Below, piece by piece: positions 34,201-47,763 of a stretch of DNA of 64,000 nt. Made by a program: the position numbers and the translations under genes. Origin of the DNA: Isoetes taiwanensis (taxonomy: Eukaryota > Streptophyta > Lycopodiopsida > Isoetales > Isoetaceae); the NCBI GenBank assembly GCA_021234155.1, contig JAJEKV010000092.1, positions 1,994,561 to 2,058,560 on the forward strand, in the 5' to 3' direction. The notes under the pieces were generated by a model. That model saw only the letters and a program-made list of their open reading frames with translations, was not told where the DNA came from and made no database searches. Every line of letters starts with the position of its first letter. The stretch's first letter is position 1.

Positions 34201-36099
34201 TGTACTTTTGGCGTTTGTGTGTTTCTCTTGAAAATTTATAATATATGAAATGCAGCAGCGGGCTTCCAATAGGCAGAGTTCTTGATGAAGTTAATGCTCA
34301 GGATAGTCAAAAGAATCCATTCTTTTCAGAAGATAAGCTATTATTGCAGGCAAATAGTCTTCCACCAAAATCAGTTCTTGCTTACTCGGTGTATGATCCC
34401 CGTGATGTACCGACATTTGAAGACAAGGTTAGCAATGTCGAGTTTGAGTGTGAGGAAAATATGGATTGTCTGTCGGGGAATGCAATAAACATCTCTGAAA
34501 CTCCAGAGATGGAATTTGAAATGGGACCCCCTGAGTGTAAGTGGGTGACAGGGAATGGCTCTGTATCTCTTTGGGAACATGGCTCTTTGGTGAAGCCTCC
34601 AGTTAGTGAAAAGGGTCTATGCAAACAGCGGCAATTAAGGCGCCTGGCTTACTTCCACTTAAGCAAAGACGGTGGGATATTGAAAGCCAAGGGTAATGGA
34701 CCATGCCCCATTATGCTTTTGAAGCATGAAGAAGATGCATCTAATTGGTATCTAGTTTTGTTGTTTCTGCATCGGAGTTCATGAACATATCTTCTTATCT
34801 TTGTGGCCTTTTCAGGTGGTCTATTATATTACCATTGAGTTGGGTCCGGTCATTCTGGCTTCCATTGCTTTCTGCTGGAGTTCATGTCATTGGCCAAAGG
34901 GAGAGGCGTTGGCTTTTGACTAGTGTAAGACAATGTGCCTTAATCTCTTCTGTTCTTGTCCTGTTATATCCTTCTTGAGTATCTAGTAAAGAAATGCTTG
35001 TACAGATGGGGTTGCCATCATTTCCATTCGATTTTCCTGATTGCTCTGCATATGCATGCCATACTGCTACTGAGCTAGTTGCTCGTGCTGAAAAAGATGA
35101 GCGCAGACCTCACAACAAGCAGTTGATGCCAGAGTTGGTTCCACCACCATGGAGGTACCTGGATAATGTTTTTGTGACAGGGTTGAATTCCTGTTCAGTT
35201 GAAGATGCTGTGGTGGACAATACGGTTAAACATATGGATGTCAATGAAAGTGAGAGCAAAGTACTCTGCCCCTCTATGTGTGGGTCTAAATCAAATCCAC
35301 TTCCTTTGCCACGTGGTTCTTATTCCTTCCATGGCATTGTGCCCCACGCTACCTCCACTTTAGCAAATTATCTAAGAGAAAGCAATTTATCTCATCTCAT
35401 GGTGTTCCCCTTCCATCACAATGCTGATGAAAACAGTGTAATGGAAGGAAAAGTTTCCTTTCGCGATAGTATAAATGCAGAGAAGAACATAATACCTAAG
35501 AACCTTGTGACGGGATGCTTGTTATGCATTTTAGTACATGCTGCTCGGAAAGGTATATTGGATGAAGGTGCGGCACTCTACATGCCCTCTCCAAACGACT
35601 TCCAAGCATGGTTATGCAGGTAATAATTGGAGTTGATGTTGTTTTACATCTTAATAGCTCACTGAATTTACCTCAAAATACAGCTCTGGGAGATGGAATG
35701 GGGTAATTGTGCCTAAGAAGAATTTCCGTCGTGATCATCAAAAAGGAAAAGAAAATTATGAGAATAACAGCCTCCGAACACCCATTGGATTTGTGACTTC
35801 TGCGCCTCCTCGGGGAAGGTACTATTTGCATTGATCTTAACCTTGCACTCACTTAACCTTGAGTGGGTAGATCTGGATCGTGTAATTGCTTTCGCATGGT
35901 TTTTTTTTACAGTGAGACTTGTTCAGCCATAGCATTCTGTGAAGTTTCTGCTTTAGGAAGACTGAGATCATGGCAAATGCTAGACAGTAGGTGGGCTAAG
36001 AGGATGGACTTTTTCTTGCTATTCCAGAATGAGAGATCCACAAAATTGAGGCCTGCTCTTGCGACAGCTACTCTTGAATATCGCTTAGAGGATCTGTAA
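31295..36099 (+). CDS. POP1: RNase P / RNase MRP protein subunit POP1, 10 coding exons
   Basis: Exons: 31295-31854, 32011-32107, 32794-32904, 33219-33458, 34071-34177, 34256-34747, 34816-34924, 35006-35619, 35684-35818 and 35913-36099. All introns are GT-AG, and phases join to one 883-aa frame ending TAA. POP1 is the large scaffold protein of nuclear RNase P (tRNA 5' processing) and RNase MRP (rRNA processing). Seen: PSHLRRRTTSHNRRR near residue 55 and THVWHAKRFKMCKLWGYWL near 161-180 (POP1 N-terminal domain), WSIILPLSWVRSFWLPLL near 537 and GLPSFPFDFPD near 574 (POPLD domain), then PIGFVTSAPPRGS near the C-terminus. Length fits plant homologues. The exon 5 donor at 34177 (TTG|GTCTGC) was chosen because it keeps phase; a later GT at 34189 would not. 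The 5' end was duplicated upstream (29373-29516). Confidence 0.93.
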
Positions 36100-37189
36100 C
36101 TTACGAATCAAATCAAGCAATTAAAACATTCTAATAGAAATGCATCATGGGCAAGCAATTATCTGTTCATATCTCCCATTCATCCTAAGTGAACAAGTTA
36201 ACCAGGTTGAATGATGGGATGATCATTTTAAGGGGGCCCTTTGGGCTCTATGATTCAACCATGGTCATGGTGGAGATTTACTCTCCGTTGGAAAAGTATG
36301 TAAAAAGCTGTCATCAGCATTGTAAATAGAATGAAGTTGATTATAAGACATTTTTTGCTTGTCCACCGATGAGAAAATCAAGTTCATATTCGCAGTTTGG
36401 TGGTTACCTTCCACCTGCTAGCATGTTTCGTGCTAGACTAGTGTGTAGAGATTGGAAAAACGTGTTAAAGAGCCCATTCTTTTTCGAGCTGCTTTTTGGT
36501 GATAAGATAACATTTTTGGATAGCGTTTGTTAGGAGAGATTTGTTGACCGGATTTTTGGCAAATCTTGTCAACATAGAAGAATTTCACTCTAAAGTCTAA
36601 AGGGGGAGAAGATCAATGGTCCAAATTTATTTGTGCTTCTTGTTAGAATCCAAGAGCCTATATCAAGTTGTGTTAATTGTTAAGCAAGAAGATAAATCTG
36701 GCTATGAAGGAGAAGAAGACAAAAACAAGAGGATTAATGAGGTGTCAAAAAGAAGGACCAAAACAATGACGAGATTTGTGAAAAAAATTATAAACATCTT
36801 GAGGGTACTTGTTCTCCTCCTATTTTGCTCATGGAAGTTCAATGGAGATTAGGTAGTGGCAAGCCCAGGGAAGGGTGGTGAGATCCTCTTCTCCCATGGT
36901 GATGACCTGGGTAACACTCTCTAGAAGAGTTTCTTGTTTTATCCTATTTGAATAAAAGTGGTGCACCCGATCTTCCATAAAATTTCTTATATTTCTTATC
37001 TTTTTTTTTTTTACATTCTTTTTCCATCTCTATATTTCTAGGCTTTCTTTCACATACGTGGATTCTACTTGGATCTTGAGAACTCATGGCTTAAAGAAGA
37101 AACAATGATATTGCTGATCATGTAGAGACACAAGAGAACCTTAAACTTCTGCTACACCACAAGGAATAACCATTCAAGGTAATTTAGGT
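36100..37189. other. POP1 3' flank and unassigned sequence
   Basis: AT-rich, includes the likely POP1 3' UTR. A 78-aa frame at 36616-36852 is hydrophilic then hydrophobic with no recognisable family. The stretch from about 36850 may be non-coding 5' sequence of the gypsy fragment that follows. Confidence 0.4.
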
Positions 37190-38960
37190 ATGTGTTGTCA
37201 CTATTTTGAGCTCAATTTATCAATCCGCCCTCCTACTTTTGATCCAAGCATCAATGCTAATAACTTTTTGAAGACTTTTGAAGAGTATTATAAAGAGTAT
37301 GGGTACAAGAAAGGCTGCAAATTTTCAGAATTCAAGAAGTACTTCAAGAATGATGAAGTGAGAGCATGGCTTGAGTATGTGATTAGCATAGGTGCTAACT
37401 CTTGGGATGAGATTGTGAAGAAGTTCTTGGCAAAGTTTGGTAAGTTTCTTGACCCTCAAGATCTGATATTTGAGCTGCAGACCTTTCACATCAAGCATGG
37501 TGAGACTACTCATTAATATATAGAGAGATTCAATTTGTATCTTATGAAATGCCAAGTAAACCAGTTGTCTAACCATACTTTGCATCTTCTAGCCCCTTTT
37601 ATTAGAGAATTGAGTAGCAGACCAAGAGTGCACAGATAAATGCTCAAGATACAAAAGCAAGAGGGATTTGACATCATACACAAGGCCTTTACTAAAGCCC
37701 CTGAGATTGATGATATGCTCTTTTATATTCCTAATGATTTACACTCTCCTAACGATCTTTTCTTTTCTTTTCTTTTCTTTTTTTCTTTTTTTTTTTTCCA
37801 GATTATGAGCTCGTGAGTACATGGGGCTTGTTCTATACCAATATATGCTATCCAAAAGGAGAAGAAGAAGCCCAAGATGAAGAATTCAAACAGCTAGATG
37901 TTAGAGCTGAGATATCTAAGGTCTCTAATGCCTTGGCTGAAGTTACAAAGCAACTCCAAGAGATGAAGGCTTCAAGACTCGAGAAGAGAACTTATCCTCT
38001 ATATGCTCATTGCTCAAGGAATACTCATGCTTCAAGCTATTGTTAGTATAGGCCATGCACTAAATGTGGTAAAAGAGGTTATTTTGATAAGGAATGTTCT
38101 CTTTGTGCTTTTTGCAAAGCCATAGGTTATTATGAGGACAAATGTAGTGTGAAAGACTATTTTGCAAGACAAGACAAGGCCAAGGCTGATGAACCAAGTG
38201 CTTCAGTGAAGTTTGTGCAGGAATTAGGAGATTATGGTAGTCCATACAAGAAGAATGTTGGATAAAGAAGTAGTGCAAACTAATGAGGAAGGTAATGCAC
38301 CTAAAGCTAAAGAAAATGAAGTTAATCAGATTGTGCCTCCTCCTCCTTGTCAAAAGTATATTAGGACGGACAAAGAGAGTGAGGACTTTGAGTCTATATT
38401 GAAGAATTCAAAGATTAGTGTGGATTTGCTAACATTGCTCAAGGTTGCTCCTTCATATAAAAACAAGGTGTTGAGTCTAACTAAGGAGGAACAAGTGGCT
38501 CTTCCAAATCACATTAATGAGCAAGTATTCGCCCAAGAAGAGTATGATCTTGGTGCTTTCACATGTGTAGCAAGAATTGGTAAGAAAGTCTTGACTAAGG
38601 TGTTTCTTGATGGGGGATCACCACTTAATGTGATGTCCCATCACATCATGAAGTCGTGTGGTTTGAAGATTGACAAAAACGCTCCTATGGTACTCAAATC
38701 TTTACCAATTGACATTGAGGGTACCAAAGTGGCTGCGAACTTTATTATAGTGGCTTTTGAAGGTGTAGATGAAAAAAACACACATTTATGACTTGTATTT
38801 AGAAAGAAGATGGTTGGTTATCTACTGTGGATGCAAGACCCATATGGTCAAAAAGTGAGTGTATCATATCAGATGGAAGAAAGAACGTGAGTCTTTACAA
38901 CAAGGTTGGGGAATTTGAGGTTTTTAACTTCATTGAGGAGGATTTTGATTCCAAGCTCTT
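37190..38960 (+). pseudogene. Ty3/gypsy gag-protease remnant
   Basis: 37190-37516 carries the retrotransposon gag domain (FLKTFEEYYKEYGYKKGC; NSWDEIVKKFLAKFGKFLDP), continuing in frame after one stop. Near 38050-38160 two knuckle-like motifs read CTKCGKRGYFDKEC and CAFCKAIGYYEDKC, where the usual His is Tyr. 38234-38791 carries the protease with VFLDGGSPLNVMS, in which DGG replaces the usual D(S/T)G. RT does not follow; the sequence runs into the ~430-bp repeat array. Several stops; inactive. Confidence 0.78.
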
Positions 38961-38989
38961 TTGGTGAATATGAGCTTGCTGTAACAGCC

Positions 38990-40235
38990 CCAAAATTAGA
39001 ACCTAAGCTGCCAACAGAGGTCAGCGCATCCCAAGATGAAAGCATTGCCTTCTAAACGAGGTGCACCCTGGATTACCATAGTCGTTGGATATGTCAATCC
39101 TACGGCCCAAACTGTATGTTGGAGCCTCTGAGCACCTCTCATTTCGCTTATGGTCATTTATGATTGGGGGCGCCTATGATTTTGGGATGTCAAATACGAG
39201 TTTGCCTAAGGTTTTGATGGTATATCGAGCCTCTATACGGCTTCGCTTAAGATTTTAGAATATGAAATATGGGAGCTCGAACCTCTGCCAAAATAATTCA
39301 ATAAGACTACTTTAATCAATCTAACCAGTGAGCTAACGTGACTAATTTTTATCTTAAATCTATATTTTTTTTTATAATAACCCATTGAATTATTTTAGAG
39401 ATATGGTCTATGGTTTCAGGAATTATATCCATATCAAATTCCACCTGGAACCCCTGTTATTTTGCCACATATTTATGATTATTTATGATTGGGGGCGCCT
39501 ATGATTTTTCAAATGTCAAATACGAGTTTGTCTAAGGTTTTGATGGAATATCGAGCATCTATACGACTTAGCCTAAGGTTTTAGAATATGAAATATGGGG
39601 GCTCGAACCTCTACCAAAATAACTCAATGTCCTAATAAGACCACCTTAACCAATCTAAGCAGTGGGTTAACGTGACTTTCTTTTATCTTAAAGCTATATT
39701 TCTTTTTTTAACAAATCATTCAATTATTTTAGGGATATGGTCAACGGTTTTAGGAATTATATCCATATCAAATCCCCTGGAACCCCCTGTTATTGTGCTA
39801 CATATTCTAAACGAGGTGCACCGTGGACTACCACAGTCGTCGGATCCATCGATCCTACGGCCCAGATTGTATGTTGGAGCCTCTGGGCACCTCTTGTTTT
39901 GCTTATGGTCATTTAGGATTGGGGGCGCCTATGATTTTGAAATGTCAAATACGAGTTTGCCTAAGGTTTTGATGGAATATCGAACGTCTATAAAGCTTCG
40001 CCTAAGGTTTTAGAATATGAAATATGAGGAGAAAACCTCTACCAAAATAACTCAATGTTCTAATAAAACTACTTTAACCAATCTAACCAGTGAGCTAACG
40101 TGACTATTTTTTTTATCTTAAATTTATGTTTTTTTTTATAATAACCCATTGAATTATTTTAGGGATATGGTCTATGGTTTCAGGAATTATATACATATCA
40201 AATCCCCCTGGAACCCCCTGTTATTTTGCTACATA
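38990..40235 (+). repeat. Three tandem units of a ~430-bp repeat
   Basis: The phrase GGGGGCGCCTATGATTTT occurs near 39165, 39490 and 39922, and GGAACCCCTGTTATTTTGC-type ends near 39452, 39779 and 40210. Unit 1 to 2 spacing is about 325 bp because one unit lacks the ~105-bp CGAGGTGCACC part; unit 2 to 3 is about 431 bp. Same family as 25438-26244, opposite strand. Confidence 0.88.
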
Positions 40236-40329
40236 TTGGTTTGATGGTGGAATTTTCAAGAGGTTAAGTGTTTCTGCTGCCATTGTGAAGATCATACTAA
40301 TAGATTGTTGGCTAAAGTTGGCAGGGTAT

Positions 40330-40640
40330 TCTCAAATATTACCTCAAACATGGCTGAGTAGAAGACCCTCATAGCAGGCTTACAAGAAGCTAAGCATTTA
40401 AGCATTACTAACATTGTTATTTTTGGGGACTCACAACTTGTTTGTAGGTAGATTTTGGTAGAATATCCAGACAAGAATGAGTAAGAAACAAAGTTTTGGA
40501 GTTGCATCATGTGCCAAGGAAGCTCAATAGTGAAGCTAATGTCTTGTGTAGAAGTGTTCTCCTTGAGCACTTGGCTGAGGGAGAGGAAGAGTTGGAGGAG
40601 GACGACTTGCAGCAGCTCTATCCAATCCTAATCACATAAT
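40330..40640 (+). pseudogene. Ty3/gypsy RNase H fragment
   Basis: The plus strand reads TLIAGLQEAKHLSITNIVIF and GDSQLVC, the RNase H stretch with the conserved D-S-Q, then decays. It may belong to the gag-protease remnant interrupted by the repeat array. Confidence 0.55.
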
Positions 40641-41155
40641 GTTGTTTTGGGTTGATCCTCCTCTTTGATGCTGATTTGATTGAGCCGTGAGAATCCATCT
40701 AAAAAGGAGTACATCTCTTTATCTACAACAGATTGTAAGACCTCTTCCAAAAAAGACAAAGGATAACAATCTTTATGGTCAATGCATATCCTAATAGTCC
40801 TGTTCTTTTTTCTAGGGGGAACAATACAAGACAACTATTCAGGGTTCATAATTTCTGAAATTATACCAGCATTCTTCATTTTGTAAAATTCTTCCTTAAT
40901 AAGACCAAGCAAAGCTCCATTTATCCTTCTAAGTTTTTGCATAATAGGTTTCATATTTTCCTTGATCTTAATCTCAAACTCACATACATTCTTGTCAACA
41001 CCAATCAACTCATTGTGATAGCAAGTAAACATGTCCTTCCATTCATCAAAAAATTTCATAACAAAGCTTTCATTCTCTTCCTTAAATATATCACCAATAT
41101 AAAACACTCTGTGTTGACAATTCTTCTCCACATTTACCTCTTTAACTTGCTTCTC
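40628..41155 (-). pseudogene. Ty3/gypsy reverse transcriptase fragment
   Basis: Minus-strand frames 40835-41131 and 40628-40834 are contiguous apart from one stop and give the start of a gypsy RT: FFDEWKDMFTCYHNEL, MKPIMQKLRRINGALLG, KNRTIRICIDHKDCYPLSFL and YSFLDGFSRLNQISIKEED. The FxDD site is missing. Its 5' side is cut at about 41155 by the poly(T) end of the LINE at 41156-44810. Confidence 0.75.
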
Positions 41156-44100
41156 TTTTTTTTTTTGAAGAACTGTGTCATCAATATATTAAAAGAATGG
41201 TAATGTTACAAAGCCAGTGAGGAGGAAGGAGAACTGCCCCAAAGAGACAGCGATACCTCGACACTCCACAACAAACTCACAGAAAAACTGCAACTCTACT
41301 GCTGTACAAACCGACCATCACCATCTACAACACCCAAGAAGTCCCGCCAAATGGCAAACTTCCGCTCTACTAATCCCGGGAACACCAGAAAGCTTTAAAA
41401 TAGCTTGTACCGAAGTCGAGGAATCGGGAGAGGCCGCAGTCTTGAATCCCCGAAGATCCACAACAAATGCCGCTTCCAAATCAGCCACACCAACCAAGCC
41501 ATGCACAGATGCAAGACCAAGCACCAGGATACACATGAAGCAGAAGCTGGCGGCTAGTCAATCTCACGAAACAGAGCCACGACCCAATCCCAGGCGACAC
41601 GCAAGTGAGGGCATAGAACCGCACAATGCTCCACGGGGTCTCACGATGAAGGCCACAACAAAGGGGCGAGAGGGCTCACACCCGGCCTAAAGCCCGACTC
41701 ACAAGGGCATTCACCCTGATACAACGGTGCACCACCTGCCACAAAAGCACCCTAACCTTCGATGGAGGAAGTGAGCTCCATATCCACGTCCAAACCGAGC
41801 GTCATCGAGAACCCGGAAGCTGCAGAGACCACTTGCCTGAAGGGGGCAGAGTGTCATGAATAGCCCGGCACCGGTAACAAGACCACACAAAACAAGAAGA
41901 CACAACATGGGATGAACCTTCCAAACTGCACCACCACATCATCCCGAGGGACTATAGGTATGTGTAGCGGAATACTCCCCGCCACTTGTTCCCAGATAGC
42001 CCGGTCACTGCCCCTCAGGCAAAAGGGGGACCACCCCAATACCAATCCTCCGAAGCTAGCTGACCACCCCAATACCAATCCTCCAAGGTGAGCCTGGCCG
42101 GCTGCGTCTCCAACGAACAAGGCCCGAGAGCATGCACGATGGCGACCAAGGGCAAGTCTTGCGGGGTAGAGCCCCCTTGAGAAAAGGGGATGCATGTGGG
42201 AAAGGCCGGAGACCATACAACAGTGTCCAGGGCAACTCCACATGCACAGACGGCTTCCCAAACGCCACACAATGGCTTAAGAGATCAGAACAACAAATGG
42301 GCCAAGATCGGGAGAAGATGCTCCATCTGCCAGGAGTGCTCCAAACAAACTTGGAGACCAACACCTTACTATGCAATTGCCAAATCCAAAATGGCCAAGC
42401 CCCCATCCCCGAGGCGGAGACACTTCCACCAAGCCACTTTAACAACCACCCCTTCATCATCCCGCCCCACACAAAATTTCGAACAATCTTATCCAAAGCC
42501 ACGTGATCTTACCCTCGAGAGCTAACATTGCGGATGCTATATACACATGAGTGCTACAAGCACCGACTTGGCAATAGTCATCCTACCGCCATGGACAACT
42601 TACTACCCTTCCACCAATTGAGGTGTTTACGCAACCCTTGCAAAATCTCATCCCACACCCCCATCGAAACATCCCTCCAAAGGGAATACCCAATGACTTA
42701 GTACACACATTACACGGAAGCACCTTCCAAGGGAATAGAGCCAAACAAGGGGGAGTTCGAGTCATTTGGGCCCATAATGTGGAGCATTTACCCCAATCGG
42801 AAAAGAATGACCGAGGCCAAGGAGAAAGTATCCAAAGAAACCCTTCGTGATTTCGGGCAGATTCCTCTCTTCGCCACCAAGAAGAGGAAAGTGTCATCGG
42901 CGAACCGGTTAATAATCTGGCGGCTACCATCACGCATCCAAGCCCATCCACACCCCCTCCTCCACTGCAGCCAAAACCAATCGAGACGATTGCCTCCGCC
43001 ACAATCGTAAACAAAACGGCGCCAAAGAGCACCCCCGACGCACCCTCGCCTAAGGAGAAAAAGGCGGAGGGTTCACCTTGGCACACCACCGTAGCCCGTG
43101 GCCGACCTATGCGACTTCATGGCTGTCTCGTAAAAGCGCGGACCATAGCCCAACGCTAACATCATGGCAGACAAGAACTCCCAACGGACACTATCGTAAG
43201 CTTTGGAAAAGTCAAGCTTAAGATAGGCAATGTCTTGACCTGTTCTCCTGGCTCAATAAAGGCCCTCATAAGCTGCGGCAACATTAGTCAAAATGTTCCT
43301 CCTGGGAACAAACCCGCATCGCACCTTACTAATGGAAGAAGTCAACACCGCTTCAACTTCTCGCCGGGGCTTTGTAATAATCTTGTACACGAGAACAACA
43401 AGGAGATAGGCCTCCAATCATTAATGGTAGAAGGTCGCTTAACCTTAGGAATCAAGGAAATGCATGCGGATTCAAGATCCTATCCATTTGAGACAACTCA
43501 AGGTACACACGGGTAATGAGACTAACCACCCACTCCCAATAAGTCCGGAAAGAACTCCCACAGGATGCCATCCAGCCCGGGACATTTATTCTTGGCCATG
43601 CACATACATGCCTTAGCTAAATCCTCTCTGGAGAGCTCTCCGCTCCAAGCTCTCTTGTTGGTGAGGCCGAGAATAGATGGCTTAATGACCCCAAAACAAG
43701 CTCTGCGTCTCTCGCTCATAGGGAAGAGTGCGTTGTGTGAAAAACCACGAGAAATGAGCATGCACATACCGATGCAAATCAGCGGGATCCTCCAAGTCCG
43801 CCATCGTGCAAAGCAAGGGACGCCATAGATCGCGATATCGCCAGCCGCCTAGTCGCTCTAAAGAACACCGAACGAACTTGTGTCCCCTCCTTCAACTGTA
43901 GGGCTGCCTTCACACGCCTCCTACACTTTAACCTCGCTCCGAGCAACAATATGCAACAACGCGCATTCTCCCTAATGCCATCGGAAGGTCTGCGCCCAAA
44001 TCTTCTCCAACTCCTCGATAGACCATGCAACTCCTGGCCGCCACTGGCGCACGCCGCGCCTACCAAAGACCTTTGAAAACACTTCACCCCGCCAACGCAG

Positions 44101-44810
44101 TCACTATACCGACATACCCTTCGGGAGATGAAAAGGTATCAAGCCACAACTCCCCGCACCGGGCCGAAATCCGCGATCGGCCCGTAAGTAGGGTGTTCAA
44201 ACTAACACCGCCCTAGAGGGCCAAGAGGCAACCGCACCCCCGACCGGACAAAACCCGAGGGTAATGATCGAAATGGAGGTAGACAGAATGTTAGAGGGCA
44301 CACCATCCGGTGTGCATGGGGAAGCATAGCACCGGTCATGCCTAGCATAAACCCGACCCGTACCAATCTGCCTATTACAATAGGTGAAAGACAAGTCCCC
44401 AGGGACCTCAACCAAGGCCAAATCCTGCAACAAATGAGACCACTAGTCCCTCTCAAACCCATGCACAACACGGGTTCCGAGAACCGAGCGATCCTTCACT
44501 CGCTCTACCATATTGAAGTCCCCTAACAAAGAAAGCAAGTTTAACGCAAGAACCCACCAAGGGCTCAGAACTTATTTTGGTTGTGGCCCATAAAGCATCC
44601 CTACCGAGAAGGCCGGGATTAGGGCGTAAACATTAACAATCCCCCACACTTGCCCTCCCTCCAACCACTTAATTATTGCCCACCGACCAAACCTGTCTGC
44701 TGCAGAGTATGTGACCTGCACATCCATCCTCCAAGCAATAAGAGTACCCCCACTAGACCGCCCAGAAGAAGAAGCAATAGAGACAAACTGCCTACCAACC
44801 ATATTGGATT
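41156..44810 (-). pseudogene. Degenerate L1-type LINE
   Basis: Minus-strand pieces in order: an endonuclease segment at 44572-44802 (SSGRSSGGTLIAW; WGIVNVYA), a KNKCPGLDGILWEFF motif at 43590-43660 matching the RT PGPDG region, [15 protein letters not shown] near 43200, FADDTFLFL near 42890 and an IVRNFVWGG motif near 42480. A poly(T) run at 41156-41166 with TTTAATATATTGATGA just before it on the element strand marks the 3' end. Many stops. Long plus-strand frames here are only shadows. It is GC-richer than its surroundings. Confidence 0.8.
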
Positions 44811-45224
44811 GGCTGCATGTTCTGCAGCATGGCCATCACCTTAAAGGCACCTGTGCTCAGTACAGGAAGACCTCTCGCTAGTAGAACTTACTCGGTGACG
44901 AGATGAGCTATGCAAAGTCCGAGAGGCTAGGCTCGAGAAAAAATGGGTAGTATACCGGGGAGGCTCAGCAATTATCCTTGAACAGTGGCCTACAAACCCC
45001 TGGTTGGAATATTGCTAGTTGTTTAGTGATATTGTCTTGTTTTGTTTTTTCAGTTATTACGTTTTCCTTCTAAAAATTTTACACTTGTTTCCTGTGGAGT
45101 CCTGTGGCAGGGTTTAGTCCCCTAGGTTTTATTTGGGCTTTCGTCCCTTGCTTTGATTGGGCTTTTGCCCTCGCTTGTACTGGTCCCATAACTCGATTGG
45201 GTTTCCATGGAGGTTAAAATTTGT

Positions 45225-45256
45225 ATCTCATCTCATCTCATCTCATCTCATCTTAT
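45225..45256. repeat. (CATCT)n tract
   Basis: About six units of ATCTC/CATCT ending in TTATCTC. Similar short tracts end several LINE tails elsewhere, but no LINE body adjoins here. Confidence 0.85.
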
Positions 45257-45447
45257 CTCTAGTGGCTAAATTATTTTCCTTTAAGCCTTTCCTATCCCAA
45301 AATATAGTCTTTCTCGGAGATTCTTTCACTCAGGATAGCTCGATTGGATGGTGAGCTTTGCCATTAATGGGTGGAATTGTGTTTATATTTGTTGTTTCCT
45401 GATTATTGTTTTGCAGACAGTGTCTGGACTTTACATATTAGTATCAC

Positions 45448-45492
45448 ATGGACATGGACATGGACATGGACATGGACATGGACATGGATATG
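45448..45492. repeat. (ACATGG)n hexanucleotide tract
   Basis: Seven or so units of ACATGG ending in ATATGG; encodes only a His-Gly run by chance. Confidence 0.9.
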
Positions 45493-45930
45493 GACGTATG
45501 CCATATGCCATGTGTCATGTGCTATATAGGTTTGCGTCATGAACCATACTCATAAGTTACATGATATAGTCCTATGATTTCTATGCCATATGAGATTGGT
45601 GTATGACATAGGACATAACATATGTTGTATGACATACAATGTTCTATGTCATATGGAATAATCTATGTCGTATAACATAAACATAGACATATATCATATG
45701 CCATATAAGACCATGACATGCACCATACCTTTGTATTAAATGACATAGGCCTATGAAATCTAAGATATGGCATATGCCAAAGGATATATTCCATATGTCA
45801 TATTGACATATAATATGCGTTATATGCCATATAGACCTACGTCATGCACTATACTCATATATTAGATGATATATGCATGCGATACCTATGATATGGCATA
45901 TGTCATAAGGTATATTGACTTATTATTTAT
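45493..45930. repeat. Degenerate repeats rich in CATATG / GCCATATG
   Basis: Related phrases such as GTCATGCACTATACTCATAT and GACATAGGCCTATGAAATC recur near 45535, 45710 and 45840, each with short palindromes like GGCATATGCC. Looks like a decayed array of roughly 125-170-bp units derived from simple sequence. Confidence 0.6.
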
Positions 45931-46859
45931 AGCATATGTCGAGTGATTGAGGATTAATTGAATCAATAATTGAGGGTTAGTTGGAGGCTGACGTGTCTGT
46001 ATAGTTTTAGGTTTGAGTCCTCATGAGGATATAAAATGTAAAATGAATGGAGGGATGTGTGCATCTCATAGTTCAGTTAGTCTCTAGTAGAAGTTAAAAG
46101 TTATTTTCTTCTTCATAAGCCTATATATATATATTTTGTAATAAGGCTTAGTGTAGAATATGCATCTTATAGACCAAATATTCTAAAAAACCATTAACTA
46201 TTTGTTTCGTGTGTTATGAAAGATGTTGTTTTCTTGGTTTGGAAAAACAAATAAAAGTCAAAAAGCATGGGCAAGTTCATGAATAACATATAAACTTTTA
46301 AGTATAGCACAAATCTCGTAACACACCAAAACAGTATTTTCAAAAAAAAATTGTTCGATACAAAGCGTGGTCGTATTTTTGCTTTCTTATTTTGTTTCTT
46401 CAAATCCAAAACACATCTCCATTTTTTTCAACAAAACCATGGCTATCGACCCTGAAACAAAGTGCCTAGGCTCCTTCAGAATGCAAATCATTGCCATAGC
46501 CAGGAGCTCCAACTCCGTCATCCTGTTTGTGAGACTGCTGCAAAGAGCCACTCCAAATGCATGAGGAAGGGATGGATCACAAACTGTAACAAAAAAATAG
46601 AGCATATAGCAAAAAGTGTTTGTGGATATAAATGCTTTCCTTTTATTAGCTTCAATGTCCACTTTTATATAAAGGTTCCTCCTTTATATTTAAATGGTCC
46701 ATCTTTTTCTATTGTAGGCTTGATTTGTGGTGTAATAATATCTTCTTGACCCTAGATATTTCAGTGCCCCTTAGATAAAGTCCTTAAACCCAATGGTCCA
46801 TCCAAGAATTTTTTTTTTTTTTTTTTTTGATTAAAACTTTTTTCTTCAATCAAAATTCC

Positions 46860-47151
<292 letters not shown>

Positions 47152-47340
47152 CAACTCTCACCTCGAACTTAGAGATGACGAGAGAGAATAAGCAGAGAAG
47201 AATGGTAGAGATGAGAGATGGGGAGAGTTTTGGGTGAGAGTGGGAAACCCAACTCTCACCAAAGATGATTTGCCTTAATTTTTTCATTGCCCACTAACCA
47301 AACAATTAGCCTTAATTTTCCCACCCAAAAAACTACCCAA

Positions 47341-47452
47341 ATGTTTCCCACATTACCGTGGGCCTATTTCTTGATCTTGATCTTCAAGGCCGCCTTATTC
47401 TTGCTACAAGTATCCAATTCCTCGAAGCAATTAGCCGATTACGATCCAGGTA
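47341..47452 (+). CDS. Possible first exon with signal peptide
   Basis: ATG at 47341 opens MFPTLPWAYFLILIFKAALF, a classic hydrophobic signal or anchor segment, then a short hydrophilic part ending YDPG at a donor CAG|GTATTC. A (GA)n tract upstream would be a typical plant 5' leader. No second exon was found before the Harbinger element, so the gene may be truncated. The call is weak. Confidence 0.3.
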
Positions 47453-47763
47453 TTCATCCGATCACGCAGGCATTTTCATTATGTTTTTTGTGCATTTGTT
47501 CATTAATTTCTGATCGGCAATTTCCTTTTGTGTCGTCCTGCTCTTGTAAGTTCTCTAATTGTGAAGTCACAGGACTCACTAATTCTGTAACAGGTTGTTC
47601 AGTATTTGTAAGTGAAATGTTTTGAGGCTGTAAATGGAAACTTAGCTCTAAACTCAAACACTTATTCATCATAATGTAAGAAATGCCTGACAAATAAGTA
47701 AGGATAGTGAGATAGATAAGAATTGACTTTTGAATTTAATATTTATTGTCTACAAAAAAACAA

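Noticed and set aside
41217..44844. Several 60-160 aa plus-strand frames
   Set aside because: Shadows of the minus-strand degenerate LINE in GC-rich DNA.
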